Below, one piece after another: positions 51,882-61,500 of a stretch of 64,000 bases of DNA. Position 1 is the stretch's first letter, and each line of letters opens with the position of its first letter. The notes beneath the pieces were generated by a model. The model searched no databases, had not been told where the DNA came from, and worked only from the letters and a program-made list of their open reading frames with translations. The stretch is from Micromonospora parastrephiae. Its GTDB lineage: Bacteria; Actinomycetota; Actinomycetes; Mycobacteriales; Micromonosporaceae. Both the position numbers and the translations under genes were made by a program. The stretch covers positions 1 through 64,000 of the forward strand of contig NZ_JAEVHM010000002.1 of the NCBI RefSeq assembly GCF_016802865.1. Reading direction: 5' to 3'.

Positions 51882-52104
51882 CGACTTCCCTTCGCACGAA
51901 ACCGCCGTCGGTGGCGGCCAGCGCACCCTATCGATCCGAGTCGACGCGACAGCGAACAACGGGGGACGAACGAGGGCCGCCTTGATCGTCGCCTTCGGCC
52001 CGCCGGACGCTCCCCCACCACGGAAGCCGCGCGCCGCGCCTGCCGTGGCGATGAGGCACACCCCGAAGGGATCACGATCAGTTCGGCGAAGAGTTCCCGC
52101 AGGA

Positions 52105-52404
52105 CCAATGATCTCGTCGCCGGGCCGATGAGCGCCGACTGCGCCTGGGTGGACATGACGACCCGTTCGGCGACGGGGCGACGCTCTGACCCGCGCGGCC
52201 CGGCCGCTGCTGCTGCACTCCACGGGTGCCTACGCCGCAGTCGCCGCGCCGCGGCGGGACCGGGTCGACGTGGTCACCGGCCCATTGCAGGGCACGACCG
52301 CCACCGCGTTACTCGTACGCCCCGACTGCTTCATCGCCTGGTCCGCCGGGTACGCCGGCACGCTGCGCGCCGCGCTCACCCACCACTTCGGCCTTCCACG
52401 ATGA
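52105..52404 (+). pseudogene. FAD-dependent aromatic monooxygenase C-terminal remnant, frameshifted
   Basis: The plus strand reads SRRRADERRLRLGGHDDPFGDGATL, written here as an approximate stretch across 52105-52187, then in a shifted frame LTRAARPLLLHSTG, RVDVVTGPLQG, ALLVRPDCFIAWSAG and LRAALTHHFGLPR to a TGA at 52402-52404. This is the C-terminal thioredoxin-like domain of PheA/TfdB-type flavin monooxygenases. The catalytic FAD domain is absent and the frame is broken at about 52187, so it is a relic. Confidence 0.75.
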
Positions 52405-52495
52405 CCAGGGTGTTTGCGCAGGACCGGCCCTGCTGGTGCGCATGTCGGGAGTAACTCCGGGCGTCGGCGTCGCCGACACGGCGGAAGATGAATGC

Positions 52496-53002
52496 ATGAT
52501 CGGTGACCGGTGGGGCGTTACTGACAGCGAGACACTGCGTTCCTATCCCTGCGACGACTTCGTCGTCTCGCCCGCCCTACAGGCGTGGCGGGGAGTGGGG
52601 ATCGAGGTGCCCGCCGCGGCGGTGTGGCCGTGGGTAGCCCAACTGAGGCTTGCACCGTACTCGTATGACTGGATCGACAATCTCGGCCGCCGCTCACCCC
52701 GACAGCTGGTGGGCCTACCCGAGCCTCAGGTCGGGGAGGCATTCACCACCGCTGGCGGACGGAAGTTGGGCAGGATCGCCTCGGTCGACCCCGGCAGACA
52801 GCTGACAAGCACCATCATGGGTGCCTTCATGTCCTACGTCCTTGTGCCCCAAGAGCACGACACGACCAGGCTGCTGCTCAAGGTCGTCATGCAGACGACC
52901 CGCTGGGCCGCACCCGGCCTGTCCGTCGGCGACCTGATCATGGCACGACGGCAGTTGCTGAACCTGAAGCAACTCGCCGAGCGCAGCCAACGCCAGGGAT
53001 GA
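52496..53002 (+). CDS. SRPBCC-like protein
   Basis: A 168-residue protein from the ATG at 52496 with GGAAG nearby; an in-frame ATG at 52442 would add 18 residues. The pattern YPCDDFVVSPALQAWRGVGIEVPAAAVWPWVAQLRLAPYSYDWIDN, and TTRLLLKVVMQTTRWAAPG resembles the SRPBCC/polyketide-cyclase-like ligand-binding fold. No signal peptide. Ligand and role unknown. Confidence 0.78.
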   Translation: MIGDRWGVTDSETLRSYPCDDFVVSPALQAWRGVGIEVPAAAVWPWVAQLRLAPYSYDWIDNLGRRSPRQLVGLPEPQVGEAFTTAGGRKLGRIASVDPGRQLTSTIMGAFMSYVLVPQEHDTTRLLLKVVMQTTRWAAPGLSVGDLIMARRQLLNLKQLAERSQRQG

Positions 53003-53018
53003 ATTACGGAACGAGAGT

Positions 53019-54137
53019 TCACTGTCCGTCTGCCTGGTACGCCTTCCAATCCTCGACCGGGGTGAGCGGAACCGGTGCCGGCCGCTCCACCACCGTGGTC
53101 AGCTCGATCCGCCGGCCTTCGGCTGCCGACCGGAGCAGGGTGGTCATCGTTTCGAGGACGTGCAGCGCGACGTCGCCGCCGGCGCGCGGCAGACGCTGAC
53201 CGTCGGCGCTGACAAGGTCGATCAGACCGATGCCTCGGGAACCCTCGGCGTAACCGGCCCGCGGTTCGAGAACACGCCATTCGGTGCCGCCGAGCGCGAA
53301 CAGGCGGACCTCACCGTCGAAGTGGTTCGGATCGGGTACGGCGAGTGTGCCGGTCTCCCCGTGTACCTCGATCGGTGCGGCCGTCGTCGCGACGCCGTCG
53401 AAGCTCGTCGTGATCGTGGAGAGAGCGCCGTCAACGTGCTCGAGCACGCCGGTCACGTGGGTGTCGACCTCCACCGGGATCCGTTGGCCGATGCGCGGGC
53501 CCGAGCCGATGACGCGCTCGACGCGCAGGCGGCTGGCGGCCCCGTTCACCGCGCGAACCGGCCCGAGCAGGTGGATGAGCGCGGAGATGTAGTACGGCCC
53601 CATGTCCAGCAACGGGCCGCCGCCCGGGGCGTAGTAGAAGTCAGGGTTGGGATGCCAACGCTCGTGCCCCGGGGTGACCATGACGGCCGACGCGGACAAC
53701 GGCCGCCCGATGAGCCCACCGTCGATCGCCGCCCGCGCCGTCTGCGTACCCGTTCCCAGGACCGTGTCCGGCGCGCACCCAACGCGGACGCCGACCGACG
53801 CGGCCCGGCCGATGATGGAACCGCCGTCCTGGAACGTCACCGCCAGCGGCTTCTCGACATACACGTTCTTGCCCGCGTCGATCGCGCCGAGCGAGATCTC
53901 GGCGTGCGCCGCAGGGATCGTGAGGTTGAGCACCGTCCGCACGTCCGGGCGAGCGAGCAGGCGCTCCACACTCAACGCCTCGGCACCGGGAATCACGGCG
54001 GCGACCGCAGCCGACCGGGAGGCGTCGAGGTCGGCCACCGCGGCGATGGACACCGCAGGGTGGTTCGCGAGCGTCTCCAGGTACGCGCGGGAGATGACCC
54101 CGAGACCAACTACGCCGATGCGATGCGGGTCGCCCAC
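53019..54137 (-). CDS. Gfo/Idh/MocA-family oxidoreductase
   Basis: A 372-residue NAD(P)-dependent oxidoreductase. The GTG at 54137 with GAGGGGG upstream overlaps the ThuA-like gene by 28 nt, so the two are translationally linked. The Rossmann motif is GVVGLGVISRAYLETLANHP, the substrate-lysine motif YVEKPLAV, and the GPYYISALIHLLGPV segment is typical of the family. These enzymes oxidise sugars or inositols. ThuA/ThuB-like pairing suggests a disaccharide- or keto-sugar-related role. Confidence 0.9.
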   Translation of the reverse strand: MGDPHRIGVVGLGVISRAYLETLANHPAVSIAAVADLDASRSAAVAAVIPGAEALSVERLLARPDVRTVLNLTIPAAHAEISLGAIDAGKNVYVEKPLAVTFQDGGSIIGRAASVGVRVGCAPDTVLGTGTQTARAAIDGGLIGRPLSASAVMVTPGHERWHPNPDFYYAPGGGPLLDMGPYYISALIHLLGPVRAVNGAASRLRVERVIGSGPRIGQRIPVEVDTHVTGVLEHVDGALSTITTSFDGVATTAAPIEVHGETGTLAVPDPNHFDGEVRLFALGGTEWRVLEPRAGYAEGSRGIGLIDLVSADGQRLPRAGGDVALHVLETMTTLLRSAAEGRRIELTTVVERPAPVPLTPVEDWKAYQADGQ

Positions 54138-54817
54138 ACCATCCCCCTCTCGACAACGGTACGGACGCTCGGGTGCTCCAGCACGTCGAGGCTGTGTCCC
54201 GGGGTCGTCACGACAATGCGCCCGGCACCCCACATCCGGGTCCAGATCGCCGGCGACGTGACGGGTCGGTGCCATGGGTGCCAGGCCTGCGTGGGGTGGG
54301 TTGTCGTGGCCAGTACGTCGATCAGGTCGTCGTGCAACACCCAGTACTGCTCGGTGGCCAGGTCGAAGTCCTCGATTCCCGCAGTGATCGGATGCTCGCG
54401 GCCGAGGTCGGTGATGCGCACCGTGTGCGGCAGAAAGTTGTCCTCCGCGCCACCGCGACGCTCGCACGGCTCCTTACCCGGATGAGTCGCGAACTGGCCG
54501 CCCACCAGATGCAGGTACTCCGAGGACGCGCGGAACGAGTCCACGATGCCGCCGTGCCAGCCGGTGAAGCCCGTACCGGCGATGACCGCCGCGCTGAGGC
54601 CCGCCACCTCGTCGGAGGTGATCTGCGACATCGTCACGCACTGCACGACGAGGTCCGTGTCGGCCATCTCGGCGACATCGGCGTAGATCTCCGTCGACTC
54701 CTCAACCCGTACCGCATAGCCGCTACGTCGAAGGAAGGGGATGAACAATTCCGTCGCCTTGACCGGCTGGTGCCTCTCCCACCCGCCCCGAACCACCAAT
54801 GCCCTGCGCTGCGCCAC
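54110..54817 (-). CDS. ThuA-like-domain protein
   Basis: A 235-residue protein with a ThuA-type fold: ALVVRGGWERHQP start, VVQCVTMSQITSDEVAGLSAAVIAGTGFTGWHGGIVDSFR, GQFATHPG, and HPITAGIEDFDLATEQYWVL. The GTG at 54817 is preferred for its GGGAGGGAGC site; the longer reading frame upstream is not conserved. ThuA in rhizobia works with ThuB (a Gfo/Idh oxidoreductase) in oxidation of trehalose-type sugars. The overlap with the downstream oxidoreductase gene supports the same pairing here. Confidence 0.86.
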   Translation of the reverse strand: MAQRRALVVRGGWERHQPVKATELFIPFLRRSGYAVRVEESTEIYADVAEMADTDLVVQCVTMSQITSDEVAGLSAAVIAGTGFTGWHGGIVDSFRASSEYLHLVGGQFATHPGKEPCERRGGAEDNFLPHTVRITDLGREHPITAGIEDFDLATEQYWVLHDDLIDVLATTTHPTQAWHPWHRPVTSPAIWTRMWGAGRIVVTTPGHSLDVLEHPSVRTVVERGMVWATRIASA

Positions 54818-55089
54818 CCTCGCTCCCTCCCACGGTCCGTCGCCCGGGCTGGCCGCCTCACGCTTGGCGACGGGCCACCGATGCCCGTGCATGTCGAGCA
54901 CCGAAACCGTACTCGTGATTGCCTCCGAAGCCGGTGTTGGCCAGGTTCCGCGCTGACCGGTCCGCCGTTGAGCGCTCGGGCTCGCGAACTGGCGCGGCGA
55001 CTCGGACGGCGCGGCAAAGCTGGAGAGCCCGCGTTCGTTCGCTGTCTGTTCGAGGTGACGGCAGTGCGCAGATCGGACGCCGAGCCGAG

Positions 55090-55887
55090 TCACGGTGTCT
55101 TATGCGCGATGGCGAGCCGAGTCCGGTACTGCTTGGTAATTGCTCCGCCGTAGATGTCGTCGATCAGGTGAGTGATGCACGCGAACAGGCCGGCGCGTGC
55201 CTGCGGTGCCATGGCTCGATTGCCGGAGTAGGTCATGAGCAGGTTCAGATACTCGGGGGCCGTGTAGGTCTGTTGCCACTCGTAGCGCCGGAATTCGGCT
55301 GGCCCGAATCGTGCCGATCGATCGAACTCTGCTGCCTCCTCGGGGGTTTCGTCGTCGGTCGTCAGGCGCATACCGGGCGGTGTTGTGGGGTCGAAACGTT
55401 CGTAGCAGCGTTGTGCGTCGGCAAAGAAGGCGTTCGTTCCGCCGGCGATGTGGTGAGTCGAGACGATGCCAAGAGATCCGCCGGGCCGCAGCATGTCCGC
55501 TGCCTTGATCATGCGCACCTCGGGGTCAAGCCAGTGGAACGCGGTCGCGGAGAGAACCGCGTCGAAGGTTCCGTCCGAGGGCTGCCAGTCCTCGAACGCC
55601 GAGACGACGACGGTGACGTTCGGGAACTGAGCGAGATTGCGTCGGGCGATGGCGACCATGTCGGGGCTGAGGTCCATCGCGACGACGGTGCATCCCAGTT
55701 GTGCCAGGGGCAGGGTCGCTTGGCCGGTGCCGCATCCGATCTCCAGCACCCGAGCGTGCGGCCCGAGACCGGCGAGCGTGGCGAGGTCGGTGAACAGCGG
55801 GGGTGGATAGCTGGGACGGCACTGGTCGTAGAGTTCGGCGTCCTGGCCGAACGTGGTGCGCAGCATTTCTCGGTTGGTGTCGGTCAT
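55090..55887 (-). CDS. Class I SAM-dependent methyltransferase
   Basis: A 265-residue methyltransferase from the ATG at 55887. SAM-binding motif I is VLEIGCGTGQATLPLAQLG, followed by VVAMDLSPDMVAIARRNL, FDAVLSATAFHWLDPE and LRPGGSLGIVSTHH. The FHWLD pattern and C-terminal helices match small-molecule methyltransferases. Substrate unknown. No further gene is supported in the 302-bp gap 55888-56189. Confidence 0.9.
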   Translation of the reverse strand: MTDTNREMLRTTFGQDAELYDQCRPSYPPPLFTDLATLAGLGPHARVLEIGCGTGQATLPLAQLGCTVVAMDLSPDMVAIARRNLAQFPNVTVVVSAFEDWQPSDGTFDAVLSATAFHWLDPEVRMIKAADMLRPGGSLGIVSTHHIAGGTNAFFADAQRCYERFDPTTPPGMRLTTDDETPEEAAEFDRSARFGPAEFRRYEWQQTYTAPEYLNLLMTYSGNRAMAPQARAGLFACITHLIDDIYGGAITKQYRTRLAIAHKTP

Positions 55888-56189
55888 GGTGGCTGGTTGT
55901 CCCTTCAAGTCGCGCAGGCTGGGATGCTCGGGTGCCCCGGGCAGGAACGGGCGCACCCGCGACGCCCAGTCGTGGTCAGGCGCCCTCTGCGGGAGGATCC
56001 TGAGTCCGTCGAACACCGCCGTGCAGTTAACGGCTCCGGGATTTTGCCGCAACGGCAGTGCCGTGACGGGGCCATCGCTCGGCCGGTGGCACAACTCCAT
56101 GTCGGGGAGTGGGTCCGCGGGCACGCGCGACATTTTCCCAGCGGGGGTCCGCTGTTGGCGGCGATCGACAGGTCGGGGCCGGTTGTTGT

Positions 56190-56295
56190 GGACAGTCACG
56201 AGTGGCCGAGCAGCTCCTGCACGGCTTTGAGGTCCACGCCCCGCGCGTACAGCGACGACGGCGCAAGAGTGCCGCAACCCGCGCGGCGTCAACCG
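56190..56295 (-). pseudogene. Tyrosine recombinase C-terminal relic
   Basis: The minus strand reads LTPRGLRHSCA, the HxLRH box of tyrosine recombinases, and after a frameshift YARGVDLKAVQELLGHS, followed by an in-frame stop and then LSTTT-like residues. Box II arginine and the LGHS histidine motif are recognisable, the catalytic tyrosine is not. A decayed integrase end, suggesting past integration of a mobile element nearby. Confidence 0.7.
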
Positions 56296-56456
56296 GCCCG
56301 GGCAGCCGCTGTTCGGCTGATCGTCGGACAAACCATCACCGAACTGTGATTGCCCTCGTTAACTCCTACCGGTGCTGACATGTGTCGTCGCGTCCCGTTT
56401 GGGGCCCGCCGGACGGGGCACATGGGCCATCATCCCGATCGATGGAGGTATGTGAC

Positions 56457-56912
56457 ATGGCTAGCAGATCCCTTTCAGGCACCGCAACAACCGGCAAGCA
56501 CCCCGTTCGTACCGCCGCTCAGGTGGTTGGTGCGGTCTTCGTGCTCGTCGGGATCCTGGGCTTCATCCCGGGGATCACGAGCAACTACGACACCATGATG
56601 TTCGCCGGGCACGAATCCGAGGCGAAGCTCCTCGGGCTGTTCCAGGTGTCGATCCTGCACAACCTGGTGCACCTGGCGTACGGCGTCGCTGGCCTCGTGC
56701 TGGCCCGCACCGTCTCGGGTGCCCGCACGTACCTGATCGCCGGCGGTGCCATCTACCTTGTGCTCTGGCTCTACGGCCTGGTCATCGACCACGGCAGCGG
56801 CGCCAACTTCGTGCCGCTCAACAACGCCGACAACTGGCTGCACCTGTTCCTCGGCCTGGGCATGATCGGCCTTGGCGTGGCGCTGACGCGTCGCCCGGCT
56901 GACCGCCGCTGA
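56457..56912 (+). CDS. DUF4383-family four-TM membrane protein
   Basis: A 151-residue protein from the ATG at 56457 with GGAGG 8 nt upstream. Four membrane segments (VVGAVFVLVGILGFIPGI, NLVHLAYGVAGLVLARTV, TYLIAGGAIYLVLWLYGLV, WLHLFLGLGMIGLGVAL) and the ILHNLVHLAYG and NADNWLHLFLG motifs identify DUF4383. Such proteins are often stress-induced in actinobacteria; function unknown. Confidence 0.9.
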   Translation: MASRSLSGTATTGKHPVRTAAQVVGAVFVLVGILGFIPGITSNYDTMMFAGHESEAKLLGLFQVSILHNLVHLAYGVAGLVLARTVSGARTYLIAGGAIYLVLWLYGLVIDHGSGANFVPLNNADNWLHLFLGLGMIGLGVALTRRPADRR

Positions 56913-57071
56913 CGCTCCGGTACTGGATGGGAGAGCTTGATGTGAGGATCGAACGGGCTCTCGGCCGCGTCCAACAGCATCGAATCATGCACGGCGCCCA
57001 TCCGCGATCCTCGGCACCACATCAACATCGGTCACGCCTCATGATCCCCTCGGGATGATGCCATCTGACCA

Positions 57072-57130
57072 GTCAGTTCAAGATCGACAGGGCAAGGCCC
57101 CAGAGCCTGTCCTGTCGATCTTGCACTGAC
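57072..57130. repeat. 59-bp near-perfect inverted repeat
   Basis: GTCAGTTCAAGATCGACAGG (57072-57091) and CCTGTCGATCTTGCACTGAC (57111-57130) pair over 20 bp with one mismatch; the 19-bp loop contains an inner AGGC/GCCT stem. No T-run on either side. It could be a terminator or a relic of a small mobile element. The surrounding gap 56913-57291 holds no gene. Confidence 0.7.
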
Positions 57131-57291
57131 GCTGCTCGGACCAGGTGCCCGGACGGCGACGGATGGGGGCGATTCTGCGCGACGATATTGGTCACGCCTG
57201 CCGCCGTTTGGGCGACGATCTGTCGATCACATGGAATCTGGCGGACGTGACACTGGCGCCGATGTGACCAACGTCGGATGCCTCTCATCTG

Positions 57292-57513
57292 GTGTGGCGT
57301 GAGGACGTCCCCGCCGTGTTGGCTGCTCGACGCGGGCAGCGTCTTGAGGCGGTCGAACTTTTTGAGTGGGCCGGTGGCGACCTGGCGGACGGCAGCGTCG
57401 CTGTTGCTCTGCAATTCCGGGACGGCTGGCTGACCATCTACAACGCCCTAAACGAGAACGGGCTTTCGTTCGGCCACCTTGAGCCTGAATACCGCCGACT
57501 CCGTCTGGGATAG
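57292..57513 (+). CDS. Small hypothetical protein
   Basis: A 73-residue frame from a GTG at 57292. The sequence looks protein-like (VELFEWAGGDLADGSVAVALQFRDGWLTIYNALNENGLSF) with alternating strands, as in small immunity- or partner-type proteins, but no family is recognised and the ribosome site is poor. Confidence 0.4.
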   Translation: MWREDVPAVLAARRGQRLEAVELFEWAGGDLADGSVAVALQFRDGWLTIYNALNENGLSFGHLEPEYRRLRLG

Positions 57514-57951
57514 TGCGCGCTCCGGCTGCCCGGATTGCAACTCGCCTGCTCGGGCCTTGCTGCCCGTCAACGGTGGTTCCGTATCGGAGGAAACCGGAAG
57601 GCACCGCATCTGCGTCGGGACATACGTGGCTGGCCGATGGGACGGCCGCACAGTTTCTCGGTGAACGGGTCTTCCGCGATGGTGCACACCCTCAAGGCGC
57701 TGAACACCCTCTCCCGGGCCCGGGCGTGTCGTACGGCGCTGTGAACCTGTCGATGCCGTCCTGCCGAACGCCACGCCGGTCGGCGGACACCTCGCGCACT
57801 GCGGCGACTACCTCCTCGCCGGGGCGTCTCGGTCGCTAGCCGGTGCCGTACTGGCCGGCCTCGCCGGACAACGAGGCAAGCACCAACCCCTCCTGAGCAG
57901 GCACTCTTGGCACATGGACCATTCCACGAACCTACCCCCGGAGGTATCAAC
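57514..57951. other. Gap without supported genes
   Basis: Several short overlapping frames exist on both strands but none has family-like sequence or a ribosome site. Composition is mixed. It lies inside the decayed zone between the integrase relic and the ABC remnant. Confidence 0.5.
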
Positions 57952-58185
57952 ATGTTCACCACGAAGTTCTGGAAGGCCGCCGCCGAGCGGGCGGTGAAGA
58001 GCGCCGCGCAGGGTCTGCTGCTCTACTGGGGCGCCGACGTGGTGTTCAACGCCTGGCAGGCGGACTGGGCGGCCGCCGGTGGCATCGCGTCCGGTGCGGC
58101 CGTGCTGTCGGTGCTCACCTCGCTGGTCAGCGCGAAGGTGTCCGGGGAGCCGGACTCGCCGAGTCTGGTTCCGGCCGAGCAGTAG
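57952..58185 (+). CDS. Phage r1t-type holin-like protein
   Basis: A 77-residue protein from the ATG at 57952 with GGAGG 7 nt upstream. It reads FTTKFWKAAAERAVKSAAQGLLLYWGADVVFNAWQADW and a second membrane stretch GGIASGAAVLSVLTSLVSAKV, the pattern of the r1t-like holin family. Two membrane segments are expected. In phages holins open the membrane for the endolysin; no lysin or other phage gene is next to it, so it is an orphan, either a prophage relic or a domesticated gene. A terminator hairpin follows. Confidence 0.82.
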   Translation: MFTTKFWKAAAERAVKSAAQGLLLYWGADVVFNAWQADWAAAGGIASGAAVLSVLTSLVSAKVSGEPDSPSLVPAEQ

Positions 58186-58198
58186 CCCGTACGACGGA

Positions 58199-58230
58199 GC
58201 GCCCCCGCTGGCTCCGGCCAACGGGGGCGC
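58199..58230 (+). terminator. Terminator after the holin-like gene
   Basis: GCGCCCCCG (58199-58207) and CGGGGGCGC (58222-58230) form a perfect 9-bp stem, extended by CTGG/CCA pairing, 13 bp after the stop codon. Confidence 0.75.
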
Positions 58231-58231
58231 C

Positions 58232-58490
58232 TCGTGACGTCACAGACGGTGGCGCCGGGCACGAATCCAGCATCCTGCAGCATCGCGGCGACCCGGCCGG
58301 CGCGGACAGCGTCAGCGGCCAGCTGACCGATCAGGGTCACGGTGCCCGTGTCCGGCGGGGCGAGTCCCAGCATGATCGAAATGGCGGTGGTCGTACCGGC
58401 GCCGTTGGGGCCGAGCAGGGCGACGAGGTCACCTGCCTCGATCGTGGGGTCCAGGTGGTCGACGGCCGGGACGGAGCCGGCTCAACAGAG
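58232..58490 (-). pseudogene. ABC transporter ATPase N-terminal fragment with altered Walker A
   Basis: The minus strand reads VDHLDPTIEAGDLVALLGPNGAGTTTAI, split here at its Walker A, then MLGLAPPDTGTVTLIG and VAAMLQDAGFVPGATVCDVTR. This is the start of a drug-export-type ABC ATPase up to the Q-loop. The Walker A lysine is threonine (GAGTTT where GAGKTT/S is expected), the signature and Walker B parts are absent, and the frame continues into unrelated sequence across the terminator. Inactive relic. Confidence 0.82.
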
Positions 58491-58502
58491 TGGTGTAGTC
58501 GC

Positions 58503-58545
58503 GGTCAGAGCCTCCACGGCAATCCTTTCCGTGGAGGCTCTGACC
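58503..58545 (-). terminator. Strong hairpin after the subtilase gene
   Basis: GGTCAGAGCCTCCACGG (58503-58519) and CCGTGGAGGCTCTGACC (58529-58545) form a perfect 17-bp stem around 9 nt. It begins 25 bp past the protease stop codon at 58571. Confidence 0.8.
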
Positions 58546-58570
58546 ACTGTTGGCGGATGGGTTGGCTATC

Positions 58571-61500
58571 TCATAGGCGCGGGTCCTGCTGGACCTTGAG
58601 GGCGTTGAGGATCGGGTCGCCCTCGCCGTTCTCGCGGCGAAGCTCGATCTTCAGGTCGCCACCGGCGTGTTCGACGGTGACCGCGTTCATGTCCGCGGTC
58701 AGCGCACCCACCTTCGCCTGTACGTCGTGGTCGTAGAGCACGACCTTGCCGTCGGCCAGGACATCGAAGGCACGCTTGCCGGCCTTGACCTTGTCGATCT
58801 CCGCGAAGTCGAGGCCGATCCGGTACGTCCCGGCGGGGGCGTTCTTGAACACGTAGCTGAACGTCTCGCCGGTCCGCTGGGTGCGGAACAGCGCGTCGTC
58901 CTCGGTGCCGGCGATGTCGGCCCTGGTGGTGGCTGCCTTGCCGCCGACGTAACCCCACGGCCGCGAGCCGAGCCCCTGGTCGGGTGACCAGACGAAGCCG
59001 TCGGTGCCGACGTACCCGGATCCGCCGGCGTCGACGCCCTTCCAGTAGGCCGAGGTCGCCAGCCGGACCGGCTTGAGCTGGGCTTCGCCCTTGCCGGCGT
59101 TCGACGCCACGAGCAGGTCCCCGACGAGCACGCCGGGCGCGACGCCGGCGTTGTCGGCGATCGCCGTGACCGTGGTGGACTGGCCGACCGCGAGCGTGAC
59201 CGTGCCGGTTGCGGCCGCGCCCGTGAGGGTCAGCCACGGAAGGTCGGCGGCCTCGTGCCCGCCGTCGCTGGTGCGCTTCTGCTCGCTGACCCGTACCTCG
59301 AGCGGGGCGGAGCCGCTGTTGGTCACGGTCACGTCGGCCGTCGCCCTCTGGTCCTTGTCGAGGAGCCAGTCGAGGTCACCTCCGCTGATGGTGGCGACGC
59401 CCGTGGTCAACGCCGTGTTGACCACCTCGGCCTGATCCTTCTTGGCGATGGTCACGGGGTGGCTGGCGGTGACGTAGTTCGGCGCCGAGACCTGCACGGT
59501 GTTCTCGCCGACCAGCGCCTGGGCCTTCCACCGGCCCTTCTCGTCGGCGGTGATGACCCGTTCACCGCTCGGCCCGCTGAGCGTGACGATCGCGCCCGCG
59601 ATCGGCTTGCTGTCGTTCGCGTCGGTGACCGTGCCCTCGATCGTGCCCGCGGCCGGGAGGGTGTACTCCAGCCCCAGGCCAGCCTTCAGAATGGGCTGGT
59701 CGAAGGAGTACTGGCTCGCGGGGTTGCGGTTCAGGCTCTCCAGGCCGACCGTCGCCGACGACCCTCGGGTGAGGGGGTTGTCGCCGCCGACGCCGTCGCC
59801 GTACCCGATCTGGACCCGTCCGTCCGCGATCAGGGTGACCGAGAAGCTCACGCGAGCCGTCCGGTCGCTGTAGAAGGCGACGTTGCGCCACTCGATGACC
59901 TGCGCCGCCACCCCGTCCACCTCGGTCGTGCCGAAGTAGATGCCTGCCTCGTCGTCGACGATGAGGTCGTCCCAGAGCGGATAGATCGCGTCGATCGGAC
60001 CGGGCGACGGCAGTGCGTCGTTGTTCCCCAGCGTGCTGGCGCGGTCGAAGGTCAGCGTGCCGTTCGTCGTCACGCATACCCCGTCCCACGCCGTGTCGTA
60101 GAACGGTTGCAGGAAGCTGGAGTCGAACCACAGCACGCCGCACAGGTCATCGCCGTGCCACCCGGACTCCTCCGTGCCCTGGCGGTAGAGCCCGTCGGTC
60201 ACCTTCAGCGAGTACGACCGACCGGCGGGGGCCACCGGCACGGGGCCCGGCTCCGGCTCCTCGGGCTGGGGCTCCGGCTTCGCCGTGTCGGCGCGTGGGT
60301 CGAGCGTCACCCGCAGCGCGGCAATGGTCGGGGCCTTCAGGCCCTTCGAGCCTCGCAGCTCCACGGTCAGCGGACCGCCCTCGTGCTTCACGACGGCGGT
60401 GCGCCAGTCGGCGGTGTTCGGCCCCACGGCCGCGGCCGTGTCGTACGCGTACTCCGTCAGCGATCCGTCCACGAGGACGTCGAACACCCGCTTCCCCTTG
60501 GCCACCTTCTCGATCTCGGCGAACCCGAAATCGATCGCGTAGGTGCCCTTGGGCGCGTCGGGGAAGCGGTAGAACAGTTGCTTGTCCGACGTGGTGCGCT
60601 GCGACTGGAACAGGGCGTCGTCCGTCGTGCCTGCGATCCCGGCCTTCGTGGCGGTGACCTTCGTCTTTCCCTCGTAGCCCCACGCCTTCTTGCCGGCGGG
60701 CTGGTCGGCGGACCAGGTGTAGCCGGAGCCGTCGGTGAACGATGGGCCGCCGGCGTTGACGCCGACCTGGTACTTCGTGGTCGTGAGCGTCACCGGGACG
60801 TAGGTCTTGGACTGGCGTCCGGAGTCGGACCTCACCACGATGTTCGCGCCGAGGACTCCTGGCTCGGTGTCCTTGGAGGAGATCGAGACCCTGACGGTCG
60901 TCGACTGACCCGGGGCGAGGGTGCCGCCGGTCGAGGAGAGCGACAGCCACGGCAGGTCGGTGAGCAGGTCGTCCTCGACGTCGACCAGCACGACGTCGTC
61001 GGCGACCTGGTCGGCCGCCCACAGCGCGCCGGTCGAGTCGGTTTCGAGTCCGCCGCCCTGGCCCGCCTTCTGGCCAGGGAACCACCACGCGTTCACCAGC
61101 GAGCAGTCGTCGGGGTCGACCTGAAGCAGGCGCGTGGGCCGGTTCGAGGTGAGGTCGGTGTACCAGATGGTGTCGGACGCCTGGTTGTAGGCCAGGCCCA
61201 TCACCTCGGGCAGCGGCGGGGCGCAGAAGGACAGCAGCGCACCCGCGTTGTCGTGCGACGTCCCGGCGACGGTTCCGATCATGCCGTTGGCCCGGCCACC
61301 GACGTAGAACACGTCCTCCGTCGGGTTGTAGGCGAGTCCGGTCAACTGCAGCGTGGACCAGTCACCCTTGATCTGCCGGGTCTCCTTCCCGGTCTTCCGG
61401 TCGAAGCAGTGGATGTAGCTGGCCGGGCTGTCCTCCATCTGGCACATCTCACCGGTCTTGGTGTCGAGCGCCATGTCGAACGCCCGGTACGCGGGGTTCC

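Noticed and set aside
57514-57951. Short overlapping frames on both strands
   Set aside because: No ribosome sites, no protein-like composition, all shadows of each other.
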